A stretch of 64,000 nt of DNA, taken from positions 15,541,221 through 15,605,220 of the forward strand of contig NC_135571.1 in the NCBI RefSeq assembly GCF_964340395.1, written 5' to 3'. Source of the DNA: Glandiceps talaboti (lineage: Eukaryota > Hemichordata > Enteropneusta > Spengelidae). This document shows positions 46,173 through 59,300 of this stretch, piece by piece. The position numbers and the translations under genes were made by a program. Every line of letters starts with the position of its first letter. Positions within the stretch are counted from its first letter, which is position 1. The notes under the pieces are model-generated. The model was not told the DNA's origin and did not search any database. It saw nothing but the letters and a program-made list of their open reading frames with translations.

Positions 46173-46835
46173 AAACCATCATAATTCATTCCTCCAGCCC
46201 ACACCAACTCAACTTTGATACGTGAACCATCATAGTTTATTCCTCCAGCCTACATCAACTCAAACTTTGATACGTGAACCATCATAGTTTATTCCTCCAG
46301 CCCACATCAACTCAACTTTGATACGTGAACCATCATAGTTTATTCCTCCAGCCTACATCAACTCAAAGTTTGATACGTGAACCATCATAATTCATTCCTC
46401 CAGTCCACATCAACTCAAACTTTGATACGTGAACCATCATAGTTTATTCCTCCAGCCCACATCAACTCATGACCAAACTTTGATACTTGAACCATCATAG
46501 TTTATTCCTCCAGCCCACATCAACTCATGACCAAACTTTGATACTTGAACCATCATAGTTTATTCCTCCAGCCCACATCAACTCATGACCAAACTTTGAT
46601 ACTTGAACCATCATAGTTTATTCCTCCAGCCCACATCAACTCATGACCAAACTTTGATACTTGAACCATCATAGTTTATTCCTCCAGCCCACATCAACTC
46701 ATGACCAAACTTTGATACGTGAACCATCATAGTTTATTCCTCCAGCCCACATCAACTCATGACCAAACTTTGATACTTGAACCATCATAGTTTATTCCTC
46801 CGGCCCACATCAACTCAAATTTTGATATGTGAAAT
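46173..46835. repeat. 52-bp minisatellite, right part
   Basis: Continuation of the array at 43905-44365; here many units carry the 6-base TGACCA insertion and CTTGAACC in place of GTGAACC, so the two halves have diverged. Confidence 0.92.
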
Positions 46836-47039
46836 AATGTCATTAGAAGGTTCAAGACATGTCTCCACAGTAAATGAAACTAGATTAATTTTATATAAAT
46901 ATTTATTGTACATCCAAATGTGGAAACAGTCTTCAGTTCAAGGACATGTAAGGTTAAAATAACTTTCTCTACTACTAAACTAAAAAATACCACCAATGGC
47001 GTTGTAGCACAACTGTACAGTTTTTAAAAATGTTTATCC

Positions 47040-47760
47040 ATATGCTAGTCCATGCTAACAATAGGTGTTCATTTGCTGAATCCACTTGCCTATCCAACCA
47101 TGTTGCTATCTTTGCGATATACACAATCATTTGGCTATTGCTATGGGCATGGTCATGTTGCTAGATATATTTGCATACATTTTTGAATGTTTTTGTTCAC
47201 TTGTGTATGAATTCCTAATATTATCTTTGCAATATACGTGATGATTTGACTGTTGCTATGGGTGTGGTCTTGTTGCTAGGCAATTTACATTTTTTGAATA
47301 TTTAATTGTCTCTTAATCCCTGTTCTCTCTGCAGTATATGTGATCATTTGGCTGTTGCTATGGGCATGGTCTTGTTGCTAGGCTCATTTGCATACAATTA
47401 AAAAATGTTTATTCATTTGTCTTTCAATTCTCGACACTGTGTGAGAAGAGCCACTGGCTCAACAGTCTATCGAGATTAAATAAAGTCTAATAATAATAAT
47501 AATAATAATAATAATTCCTGTTATCTTTGTAATATATGTGACTATTTGGCTGTTGCTATGGACGTGGTCTTGTTGCTAGACAAATTTACATTCATTTTTT
47601 GAATGTTTATTCAATTGTCTATTAATCCCTGTTATCTTTATGAAATACATGACTGCTTGGCTGCTGCTATGGGCCTGGTCATGGTTGCTAGGGATATTTG
47701 CATACATTTTTTGAATATTTACTCACTTGCCTATCAGATGATGTTGTTATTTGACCAAAT
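47040..47760. repeat. Tandem repeat of about 110 bp, 5 copies
   Basis: GTTGCTATGGGCATGGTC-like phrases occur near 47141, 47256, 47358, 47556 and 47667, together with TGTTATCTTTGCAATATA and TTTTTTGAATGTTTATTCA. Confidence 0.8.
47428..47516 (+). mobile_element. Short retroposed 3' end with (TAA)n tail
   Basis: Interrupts the 110-bp repeat. It reads CTCGACACTGTGTGAGAAGA, then AAATAAAGTCTAATAATAA, i.e. an AATAAA signal and a (TAA)n tail. It looks like a severely truncated SINE or LINE end. Confidence 0.5.
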
Positions 47761-47799
47761 ATACTGCCATTTGGTTGTTAATAAAGGCATGGCCATGGT

Positions 47800-48337
47800 T
47801 TTTAGGGCCATTGTGTCAAAATATTTTGAAGAAATTCTACAGAATAACACTTCCAGAAACATCTCACCAAGTTTCAGTCTCATTGACCAAGTACTTTTTG
47901 AGATATAAATTTACATGTTTACACCTAATTTGCATATTACAGATGAGATCATTATATGCTTAATATTTCTTCATCTATACACCCACAGAAGCACCCCTAT
48001 TAAATTTCAGCCCAATCTGCTGAGTACTTTTGGAATTATAGGTTTTTGACCAAAAAGACACATTTTTTGCCCTAATTTGCATAATACTAAGGCCATCATC
48101 ATGTCATGAACAAATCTTAATTTACTCACATCTAAGAATGTTCCCATCAAATTCCATGCCAATCTGCCCAGTGGTTTTGGAGTTTAAGTTTTTTGACCAA
48201 ACATCACATTTTTGTGATCCAAAACCCACATCTCTGATACAATCATTTTCATTTGAACAATTCCCAACTAGACACCAAAATTAACATGACCAACAAATAT
48301 CAAAGCAATCGGTCCAGCAGTTTTTGACTTTAAGTTG

Positions 48338-48375
<38 letters not shown>

Positions 48376-48457
48376 AACAAACAAACACAGACAGACACTT
48401 TGTCATGCCTATAGCACTACTGAATCTTATCAATAATTTCAGTTGTGCTAAAAACCT
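47800..48457. mobile_element. Interspersed element family C, copy 3
   Basis: Close to the copy at 21215-21856 along its length: TAGGGCCATTGTGTCAAAAT at the start, a (CA)n then (CAAA)n tract near 48342-48385, and CAGTTGTGCTAAAA at the end. Confidence 0.75.
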
Positions 48458-48556
48458 ACACTTTCAAAACACTAAACTGCACTCAGAAGTAACCTTTGTA
48501 AGATCCTTGGTATTTGTAACTATATAGTTGTCAGACAATATCTTGTATTTTCATCT

Positions 48557-48706
48557 CACTGTTTTTGCTAAGGGCAGTGAGTAGGTAAAATCTACTGGGG
48601 TTACCATGTCATTTTACCTGGGTTCCCAAACAAAATTACCATAGACTCTATGGGGAAACTGCCATTTTTACTACCAGGTTTCCCAACCTTAGCAAAAACA
48701 CTTACC
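48557..48706. repeat. Foldback of about 150 bp
   Basis: GTTTTTGCTAAGG near the left end and CCTTAGCAAAAAC near the right end are inverses. Inner phrases (GGTTCCC and GGTTTCCC) are also related. Confidence 0.6.
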
Positions 48707-49049
48707 TATTTTGATAGCCAACTTTCTAAATATTAGATTAAACCTATGATAATTCTCATTGTGATTAAATTCTCTGGTAGACAGCGTCACATGTATATTT
48801 ATCAAATGGTTTTATTCACAATATTGACATGCACATAAAAACTTCTATCACCAAAATGTAAACAATTCAAACAAACTTGCACAATTAAAGTCATACTATT
48901 AATATGTAACACAACTGTTTAAAAACTTTATATCAATATTTCTATTCTTTCTCTATTCAGTCAAATAAAGGTCTTACTTCAGCGAGCTTATGGGCTTTGC
49001 CTAGTTATGATATTATATAAGCTAAAGTAAGGTCTACAATTCTATTTGT

Positions 49050-49284
49050 ATTGTCGGTCATGATTGGTTAACTTAATGTATTGTCAGTCATGATTGGTCC
49101 ACTTAATGTATTATCAGTCATGATTGGTTAACTTAATGTATTGTCAGTCATGATTGGTCCACTTAATGTACTGTCAGTCATGATTGGTTAAGTGAATGTA
49201 TTGTCAGTCATGATTGGTTAACTTAATGTATTGTCAGTCATGATTGGTTAACTTAATGTATTGTCAGTCATGATTGGTCCACTT
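49050..49284. repeat. 30-bp tandem repeat, 8 copies, each with a CCAAT motif
   Basis: GTCAGTCATGATTGGTTAAC repeats every 30 bases exactly. The minus strand reads AACCAATCA, a match to the NF-Y consensus; some copies have GGACCAATCA instead. Confidence 0.92.
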
Positions 49285-50177
49285 CTTACAATCTTTGTGT
49301 TAATTAAAAATCCTACTATTCTTCTAATGGTTTAGGTTTCCATAAATAAATACAAAATAACCCCATGTTAATATTTCACTATGATGTTCTAATATTTTTA
49401 CCAATATCTTATTCTATTCAAGTTACCAATTTATAATAGTTATAACTGGCATGTTTTATCCACAGGGACTTGTAGTCTACAATCCTCATTTTTAGGTAAA
49501 AACTTTGGAATTCGTTTGTCATTTACATAGTGACTTGCAGACTAGAATTAAATGTATATTACCAGATGTAAACTGAATGTCTTCCGTAAGGGCAAAGTTT
49601 TGAGATTATCGTTCCTACAGACAATCATTGGAATACAACAGAACATATGTAATAAGTTATTTTTTCTCATTGATTGCTATTTGCTCATTGCTGTTAGTGA
49701 TCTCCTGGCCAACCACAACATGTTCTGTGAAATTTGTTGAGAATGTAAAAAAAAAATAAGCGTATCGTCGTACCACTTTAGACAACATTTCCTGACGAGA
49801 AACTATTTTTTCCTTTTTAGTGGCCTACAAAAATATGCCAATAATTTATTAAAACTAAAAGCTACATCAATAATATTTTCAGGACAAGTGCACTTTGGTA
49901 TTGCAAATGCATGTATCAAATTATATTGAATTTTAAGTGTGCATGCTTGAGATATAGCCCAATTACCGAAAATCATTAATTATGTAAATTTCTCATTAAT
50001 ATTCATGAGATTTTTACCAAAACCTAATCAAGACTTGCCATTACCCTATGGAATACGTCTTCAAAATCTGGTTTGAATTGAGCAAACGATGACACAGACA
50101 GACAGACAGACAGGCAGACAGACACACAGACTTCCACCCATTTATATATCTCTTCCTTACGGAAGAAAAAAAATCGG
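49285..50177. other. No gene recognised
   Basis: AT-rich, with an (ACAG)n microsatellite at about 50091-50130. Lies downstream of the RING gene on the minus strand. Confidence 0.35.
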
Positions 50178-50680
50178 TTTTCAGATGAATTTATGATACC
50201 ACAGTGACTTGTAGACTACAATCCATATTGAAATCAGGAATTTATGGTACCACAGTGACGAGTAGACTAGAATGTATATTGAAATTCGTTTTCAGATGAA
50301 TTTATGATACCAGTGACTTGTACACTACAATCCATATTGAAATCGGAATTTATGATACTACAATCCATATTGAAGTCGGCATACACAGTAACTTATACAC
50401 TTCAAAGAATATAATACCAAGTTTAGACTTCAGATAAGAGATAGCATACCACTGTGGCTTGTGGACCAAAGTAAATATTGTATACTATTTTGACTTTCAA
50501 TATTTGTTGCCATACCACAGTGGCTTGTGGACCAAAGTAAAAATTGTATACTATTTTGACTTTCAATGTGAGTTGCCATACCACAGTGGCTTATAGACCA
50601 AAGTAAAAATTGTATGCTATTTTGACTTTCAATGTGAGTTGCTATACCACAGTGGCTTGTAGACCACTTCCGAGAAGCAT
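50178..50680. repeat. Minisatellites of about 55 and 66 bp
   Basis: 50178-50400 repeats GTGACTTGTAGACTACAATC-like units. 50443-50680 has four units of 66 bases (CCACAGTGGCTTGTGG at 50449, 50515, 50581, 50647). A 94-codon minus-strand ORF here is a repeat artefact. Confidence 0.8.
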
Positions 50681-50818
50681 TCTTTTGAGTTTTAATTGGT
50701 ATGTGGCCAGACATCTAACATATTGGCAGTCTACAGACTAATTTGGTAATGTAGCCAGACAACATCAGAGCATTCATGGTTTACAGACTACCTTTGTAAT
50801 GTCCAGTGGTTTATCACA

Positions 50819-51243
50819 TTAACCTTGGAAAAGGTTAATTTTGCGTTCAATGGGTTGTCTACAGATAGGACAATTGTGTAAGACATCAGCACAGTCTTTA
50901 CATGTCATATGTCCACATTGAAATGCTGTGTCTTTTCTATTCTCCATACAGATGGAGCAAACTTGGGCTTCTTCTAACTCTCTTGTTTTCTCTTTCAATT
51001 TCATCACTTCCAGTTCTCTTTGTGCATTTGCTAATTGTAACTCCAGCATTCTTGTTCTGTCAATGTTGACACTACCTGCATCACTCTCTCTATGCCTTGG
51101 CATCTGCACTGTTTGAGGACATTGTTGCATAGTATCAGGTTGCCTTGCAATGAGTGGAGAATGGTGGTGCATGGCAATGGCACCTTGAGGATGCCTTTGA
51201 GGAATAGGCGACTGTCTTTGTAACACTCCATGCTCATCAGGAA
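50819..51243 (-). CDS. RING E3 ligase-like gene, last exon
   Basis: The acceptor CTTTTAG opens the exon with two bases that complete the codon from the 55924 exon. It reads PDEHGVLQRQSPIPQRH onward through a His/Gln/Pro-rich stretch, a coiled coil (RMLELQLANAQRELEVMKLK) and a C-terminal RING-HC finger: VCSICMENRKDTAF, QCGHMTCKDC, LHNCPICRQPI, ending KINLFQG at 50819. All eight zinc ligands (C3HC4) are present. C-terminal RINGs of this form occur in IAP- and RGLG-like E3 ligases, so it probably recruits an E2 for ubiquitin transfer. The substrate is unknown. Confidence 0.85.
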
Positions 51244-51974
51244 CTAAAAGAAAATCATAACGGTAAAAAGATATTGGAAAAGCCACTATGGTAACGAAAC
51301 TAGTTAGTACCTAATTATAGTAATGTCTGGCAATCATGGTAACACTATTTCTCACAATGAACAAATGATTTTGTAAGAACTTTTTAAAAAGAAATCTTGA
51401 TAAATCTAAATTTGTATATCTCACTTCTTGTCTAGTAAACTGCATCTATGTACAAAAACTAGAATATTAATTTGACATTGATGATAATGTTAAGGTTTGC
51501 AATATTTGTCAAGGTCACATATGAACTATAAATTATGACCTATGACCTTGTATGGTGCAAGTCAGTATCTGTCATCTGATGACTATTGACAATTACAGTC
51601 AAACATTGAGAATCGTTGTCTAAATACAATATTGATAATAAACATAGTACCTACTAGATTTAGATTTTGCTGCCATGGGCCTTGAAATAAAAATGAAATC
51701 TAAATCTGAATTTAGTACACACCGGGTGACTTTTCATTTTTGAATATTAAAATGTGGCATACATCACTCAAAATGAATGAAGTCATTTCAACGCTATGAA
51801 ATTCTAAAAAACATGCAAATTTATGCAGATTCTGAATGGACACTCAACACTGATTGCTCTATAGGTGTTATGCATATGATAATATTCAATAAATGATTGG
51901 CTTACAGTTGACTATCATTTGCATAATTATTGACATAACAAACAGTATTAACATAATTATGTATTTTTAAATTT
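51244..51974 (-). other. Start of the 4.68-kb last intron
   Basis: Unique AT-rich intron sequence at the 3' end of the intron (minus strand). No exon seen. Confidence 0.5.
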
Positions 51975-52170
51975 CTGCTGCAGCAATGAATTTGATACAC
52001 AAGTGGCCTGCTGCAGGAGTGAATTTGATACACAAGTGGCCTGCTGCAGCAGCGAATTTGATACACAAGTGGCCTGCTGCAGGAGTGAATTTGATACACA
52101 AGTGGCCTGCTGCAGCAGTGAATTTGATACACAAGTGGCCTGCTGCAGCAGTGAATTTGATACACAAGTG
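51975..52170. repeat. 33-bp minisatellite, 6 copies
   Basis: GAATTTGATACACAAGTGGC followed by CTGCTGCAG(C/G)AGT repeats. Since 33 is a multiple of three, ORFs appear in several frames; none is supported. Confidence 0.95.
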
Positions 52171-52419
52171 GCTTCCATGCATGCTTACAGGATGATTTAC
52201 GATATGCATTCATTTACAGTACACACAATATGCTGACAACATTCATTTACTGTACACACAATATTGTTGATTTTCTAAATGTATATTTAAATGAGTAAAT
52301 TGGCTCATATTTCATGTGATCTACGGACTCAATTTACAAATGAGTAAGAATCGTATCTTAAAATGTTTGGCTAGTTTTCTCAAGATATAAATTTTTAATT
52401 TTTACAGTCTCAAGATATA

Positions 52420-54624
52420 AACATAAACCAAGATGACTACAATTATTCTGAGAGCCACTGTAGAATAATAACGCTTGACTGCCAAGATGACAACAATTAT
52501 TCTGAGAACCACTGTAGAATAACGCTTGACTACCAAGATGACTACAATTATTCTGAGAGCCACTGGAGAATAACGCTTGACTGCCAAGATGACTACAAAT
52601 ATTCTGAGAACCACTGTAGAATAACGCTTGACTACCAAGATGACTACAAATATTCTGAGAACCACTGTAGAATAACGCTTGACTGCCAAGATGACTACAA
52701 ATATTCTGAGAACCACTGTAGAATAACGCTTGACTGCCAAGATGACTACAAATATTCTGAGAACCACTGTAGAATAACGCTTGACTGCCAAGATGACTAC
52801 AAATATTCTGAGAACCACTGTAGAATAACGCTTGACTGCCAAGATGACTACAAATATTCTGAGAACCACTGTAGAATAACGCTTGACTCCCAAGATGACT
52901 ACAATTATTCTGAGAACCACTGTAGAATAACGCTTGACTGCCAAGATGACTACAAATATTCTGAGAACCACTGTAGAATAACGCTTGACTGCCAAGATGA
53001 CAACAATTGTTCTGAGAACCACTGTAGAATAATGCTTGACTACCAAGATGACTACAATTATTCTGAGAACCACTGTAGAATAACGCTTGACTGCCAAGAT
53101 GACTACAAATATTCTGAGAACCACTGTAGAATAATGCTTGACTGCCAAGATGACAACAATTGTTCTGAGAACAACTGTAGAATAACGCTTGACTGCCAAG
53201 ATGACTACAATTATTCTGAGAACCACTGTAGAATAACGCTTGACTGCCAAGATGACTACAAATATTCTGACAACCACTGGAGAATAACGCTTGACTCCCA
53301 AGATGACTACAATTATTCTGAGAACCACTGTAGAATAACACTTGACTGCCAAGATGACTACAATTATTCTGAGAACCACTGTAGAATAACACTTGACTAC
53401 CAAGATGACTACAAATATTCTGAGAACCACTGTAGAATAACGCTTGACTGCCAAGATGACTACAATTATTCTGAGAACCACTGTAGAATAACGCTTGACT
53501 GCCAAGATGACTACAAATATTCTGACAACCACTGTAGAATAACACTTGACTACCAAGATGACTACAAATATTCTGAGAACCACTGTAGAATAACACTTGA
53601 CTACCAAGATGACAACAATTATTCTGAGAACCACTGTAGAATAATGCTTGACTGCCAAGATGACTACAAATATTCTGAGAACCACTGTAGAATAACGCTT
53701 GACTACCAAGATGACTACAATTATTCTGAGAACCACTGTAGAATAACGCTTGACTCCCAAGATGACTACAATTATTCTGAGAACCACTGTAGAATAACGC
53801 TTGACTGCCAAGATGACTACAATTATTCTGAGAACCACTGTAGAATAACGCTTGACTGCCAAGATGACTACAAATATTCTGAGAACCACTGTAGAATAAC
53901 GCTTGACTGCCAAGATGACTACAATTATTCTGAGAACCACTGTAGAATAACGCTTGACTGCCAAGATGACTACAAATATTCTGAGAACCACTGTAGAATA
54001 ATGCTTGACTACCAAGATGACTACAATTATTCTGAGAACCACTGTAGAATAATGCTTGACTGCCAAGATGACTACAAATATTCTGAGAACCACTGTAGAA
54101 TAATGCTTGACTACCAAGATGACTACAATTATTCTGAGAACCACTGTAGAATAATGCTTGACTACCAAGATGACTACAATTATTCTGAGAACCACTGTAG
54201 AATAACGCTTGACTGCCAAGATGACTACAATTATTCTGAGAACCACTGTAGAATAATGCTTGACTACCAAGATGACTACAATTATTCTGAGAACCACTGT
54301 AGAATAACGCTTGACTGCCAAGATGACTACAAATATTCTGAGAACCACTGTAGAATAATGCTTGACTACCAAGATGACTACAATTATTCTGAGAACCACT
54401 GTAGAATAATGCTTGACTACCAAGATGACTACAATTATTCTGAGAACCACTGTAGAATAACGCTTGACTGCCAAGATGACTACAATTATTCTGAGAACCA
54501 CTGTAGAATAATGCTTGACTACCAAGATGACTACAATTATTCTGAGAACCACTGTAGAATAACGCTTGACTGCCAAGATGACTACAATTATTCTGAGAAC
54601 CACTGGAGAATAATGCTTGACTGA
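52420..54624. repeat. 51-bp minisatellite, about 43 copies
   Basis: Units of exactly 51 bases contain GACTGCCAAGATGACTACAA and GAGAACCACTGTAGAATAA. The length is a multiple of three with no stop in several frames, so frames of 757 (minus), 412 (minus) and 530 (plus) codons stay open. Most differences between units would change amino acids (ACG/ATG, TGC/TAC/TCC, AAT/AAA), so there is no sign of protein selection. Lies in the RING gene intron. Confidence 0.95.
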
Positions 54625-55639
54625 TACAGCACCCTCACAGTCAATTGTGGCAAGGCCTACAATTTTGGACTTCATATTGCAGGTTCAAGAATCAACAATA
54701 TATTATTGAATCAGATATATATTCTCTCCTGAATTTTAAAATGATGGCTTATACCATGTTCAGACATACACATTTATGCGAGCGCTGCACTAACGTAAAG
54801 TTACAACTGAATTCTATCTACCTAACTAGTTTGCCTGTCTTATGCTGAGCTTAAACTATGGTCAGTGTGTGACAGGCAAACTTGGTAGTTTGAAAGTGTT
54901 TAGTCGTAATTTAATAACCCAGTGTAGCACTGGTGTAACTGTGTTTATACAATGCACGAGCCATTTAGAACAAAAATCGTGGAATATACACTCTTAGACT
55001 GGTCGTTCTATGTTACGACAACACGAGACTATGTCACTGGTTCTGCTGTGTCCGAAATATGAGTCAAAACGTTCAAAATTACTATTAATTTCCCTAATTT
55101 TGATATTACTGGTGCTAGTATAATTATGTTATTCTCCGATATTTTTCTTTATTCAGCTGGAAAATACTCTTGATCTATGGGGCATCACTACTCGTCCATC
55201 GACTCACAGTGACAAGGTCACTTGTATTTTCCTTGGCTGACCAAAGAAAAATATTGGGTAATAACATCTAAATGTCAGAACTGGGTACTAGAAGCTCTTA
55301 GTATCTGCCAGTTGGTTGGCAGACTTCCAGTAGTTACTAGTTGGAGATCAGAAATAAAAATCTAAAATCTGACGGATGTTTTGATATCAATTAGAATTTT
55401 GACATCATAATGAAGTCAATGTGGTTTTGTACTAATGGTACTCAGAAATGGTAAGAGGACTTGGTGTCTTTGTTACTTTATTCAGGGACAACATTGGTGA
55501 CATATTGTGCTGGTCAGACATAATAAAGACAGGGGTATTAATACCAGCTGTATGTATGATGCAATATTTGCATTATTAGAGGTTTTTGGAAAATGATTCA
55601 CTTTATGAAGATGACACTACAAGGTAATTGAACACCTTT
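54625..55639 (-). other. Intron sequence, no exon recognised
   Basis: Unique-looking segment between two minisatellites of the same intron. Confidence 0.45.
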
Positions 55640-55872
55640 ACTACCTTGTTTATGAGAACAGGGTTGTTACTACCTTGTTTATGGGAACAGAGTTGTTACT
55701 TCCTTGTTTATGGGAACAGGGTTGTTACTACCTTGTTTATGGGAACAGAGTTGTTACTTCCTTGTTTATGGGAACAGAGTTGTTACTACCTTGTTTATGG
55801 GAACAGAGTTGTTACTACCTTGTTTATGGGAACAGAGTTGTTACTACCTTGTTTATGGGAACAGAGTTGTAG
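55640..55872. repeat. 29-bp minisatellite, 8 copies
   Basis: GGGAACAGAGTTGTTACTAC plus CTTGTTTAT repeats every 29 bases. Ends about 50 bases from the donor of the 55924 exon. Confidence 0.95.
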
Positions 55873-55923
55873 TCAGCAATATCATATGTTAAACATATTT
55901 ATGACAATAAAATGGATGCTTAC

Positions 55924-56341
55924 TTGGAGGTAATGGCCTGTTTGACATAACTCTTGGATTTTGTGCCAATGGTGCTTGATTTCTCTCGACTGGCATAGCT
56001 AAGTTATAGTAAGAAGTTTGATTGACTTCAGGAGTAACTGTCGTCAGGGATTGATAGTCGTCAAGTGGTGACACTTCTCTAGCATTTAATGGCATATATG
56101 TTGGTTGTGATGATGATGATGAGGTGGATGACGTTGATGACACTCTCCTTACTGGATTCATTGGCATGTATGATGGATCGTTACCTTCATATTGTGCAGG
56201 AGAATGATAGAGGGACTGTGTGGCTGGTTGGTAAACTGATGTGTTGCTTTGTTGAGGAGTAGATGTCACTGAATAAATTGGACAATCTTTGCTAAACTCC
56301 ACAGCCATGACTTGGATGACTCCATGAAGGTCTGTATTTGG
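55924..56341 (-). CDS. RING gene, penultimate exon with YxxM motifs
   Basis: The acceptor GATTTTGCAG opens in phase 0; the donor CCTCCAA|GTAAGC leaves one base, fitting the last exon. It reads PNTDLHGVIQVMAVEFSKDC, PIYSVTSTPQQS, then a low-complexity Ser/Thr/Pro region. Several tyrosine motifs stand out: SYMPMNP and TYMPLNA (YMxM/YMxL, resembling p85 SH2 ligands), with further Tyr in VYQP and LYHSP. Such motifs suggest a tyrosine-phosphorylated adaptor region in front of the RING; that role is inferred. The N-terminal exons lie beyond the window. Confidence 0.8.
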
Positions 56342-59300
56342 CTGCAAAATCAAAATTAATTCAACATACTTATTGCATTGATTCAAATCAAAATTAATTA
56401 ATTATACTTATTGCACTGATTCAAATTAATAAATTATACTTATTGCACTGATTCAAATCAAAGTAATTCACTACACTTATTGCACCGATTCAAATTAATT
56501 AATTATACTTATTGTACTGATTCAAATTAATTAATTATACTTATTGCACTGATTCAAATTAATTAATTAATTATACTTATTGTACTGATTCAAATCAAAT
56601 TAATTAATTATACTTATTGTACTGATTCAAATCAAATTAATTAATTATACTTATTGCACTGATTCAAATCAAATTAATTAATTATACTTATTGCATTGAT
56701 TCAAATCAAAATTAATTAATTATACTTATTGCACTGATTCAAATTAATAAATTATACTTATTGCACTGATTCAAATCAAAGTAATTCATTACACTTATTG
56801 CACCGATTCAAATTAATTAATTATACTTATTGTACTGATTCAAATTAATTAATTATACTTATTGCACTGATTCAAATCAAATTAATTAATTATACTTATT
56901 GCACTGATTCAAATCAAATTAATTAATTATACTTATTGTACTGATTCAAATCAAATTAATTAATTATACTTATTGCACTGATTCAAATTAATTAATTACA
57001 CTTATTGCACTGATTCAAATTAATTAATTATACTTATTGCACTGATTCAAATTAATAAATTATACTTATTGCACTGATTCAAATCAAATTAATTAATTAT
57101 ACTTATTGTACTGATTCAAATTAATTAATTATACTTATTGCACTGATTCAAATTAATTAATTATACTTATTGCACTGATTCAAATCAAATTAATTAATTA
57201 TACTTATTGCACTGATTCAAATCAAATTAATTAATTATACTTATTGTACTGATTCAAATCAAATCAATTCATTATACTTATTGCACTGATTCAAATCAAA
57301 TTAATTAATTATACTTATTGTACTGATTCAAATCAAATCAATTCATTACACTTATTGCACTGATTCAAATCAAATTAATTAATTATACTTATTGCACTGA
57401 TTCAAATCAAATTAATTCATTATACTTATTGTACTGATTCAAATTAATTAATTATACTTATTGTACTGATTCAAAATAATTAATTATACTTATTGCACTG
57501 ATTCAAATTAATTAATTAATTATACTTATTGCACTGATTCAAATTAATTAATTATACTTATTGTACTGATTCAAATTAATTAATTATACTTATTGTACTG
57601 ATTCAAATTAATTATACTTATTGCACTGATTCAAATTAATTAATTATACTTATTGCACTGATTCAAATTAATTAATTACACTTATTGCACTGATTCAAAT
57701 TAATTAATTACACTTATTGCACTGATTCAAATTAATTAATTATACTTATTGCACTGATTCAAATTAATTAATTACACTTATTGCACTGATTCAAATTAAT
57801 TAATTATACTTATTGCACTGATTCAAATTAATAAATTATACTTATTGCACTGATTCAAAGTAATTAATTATACTTATTGCACTGATTCAAATCAAATTAA
57901 TTATACTTATTGCACTGATTCAAATCAAATTAATTAATTATACTTATTGTACTGATTCAAATTAATTAATTATACTTATTGCACCGATTCAAATTAATTC
58001 ATTATACTTATTGCACTGATTCAAATTAATTCATTATACTTATTGCACTGATTCAAATCAAATTAATTATACTTATTGCACTGATTCAAATTAATTAATT
58101 TTACTTATTGCACTGATTCAAATCAAATTAATTAATTATACTTATTGTACTGATTCAAATCAAATCAATTAATTATACTTATTGCACTGATTCAAATTAA
58201 TTAATTATACTTATTGCACTGATTCAAATCAAATTAATTAATTACACTTATTGCACTGATTCAAATCAAAGTAATTCATTATACTTATTGTACTGATTCA
58301 AATCAAAGTAATTAATTTTACTTATTGCACCGATTCAAATTAATTAATTTTACTTATTGCACTGATTCAAATCAAATTAATTATACTTATTGCACCGATT
58401 CAAATTAATTCATTATACTTATTGCACTGATTCAAATTAATTAATTTTGCTTATTGCACTGATTCAAATCAAAGTAATTCATTACACTTATTGCACCGAT
58501 TCAAATTAATTAATTAATTATACTTATTGTACTGATTCAAATTAAATTAATTAATTATACTTATTGCACTGATTCAAATCAAATTAATTAATTATACTTA
58601 TTGTACTGATTCAAATCAAATCAATTCATTACACTTATTGCACTGATTCAAATCAAATTAATTAATTATACTTATTGCACTGATTCAAATCAAATTAATT
58701 CATTATACTTATTGTACTGATTCAAATTAATTAATTATACTTATTGTACTGATTCAAATTAATTAATTATACTTATTGTACTGATTCAAATTAATTAATT
58801 ATACTTATTGTACTGATTCAAATTAATTAATTATACTTATTGTACTGATTCAAATTAATTAATTATACTTATTGTACTGATTCAAATTAATTAATTATAC
58901 TTATTGCACTGATTCAAAGTAATTCATTTTACTTATTGTACTGATTCAAATTAATTAATTATACTTATTGTACTGATTCAAATTAATTCATTATACTTAT
59001 TGCACTGATTCAAATTAATTCATTATACTTATTGCACTGATTCAAATTAATTAATTATACTTATTGTACTGATTCAAATTAATTAATTATACTTATTGTA
59101 CTGATTCAAATCAAATTAATTCATTATACTTATTGCACTGATTCAAATTAATTAATTATACTTATTGCACTGATTCAAATCAAATTAATTAATTATACTT
59201 ATTGCACTGATTCAAATTAATTAATTATACTTATTGTACTGATTCAAATCAAATTAATTCATTATACTTATTGCACTGATTCAAATCAAATTAATTAATT

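Noticed and set aside
52003-52236. Four-way overlapping ORFs in the 33-bp repeat
   Set aside because: Same reason: unit length is a multiple of three; no independent support.
52402-54675. ORFs of 757, 530 and 412 codons
   Set aside because: Products of a 51-bp repeat whose length is divisible by three; variation among units is mostly nonsynonymous and they overlap in opposite directions.
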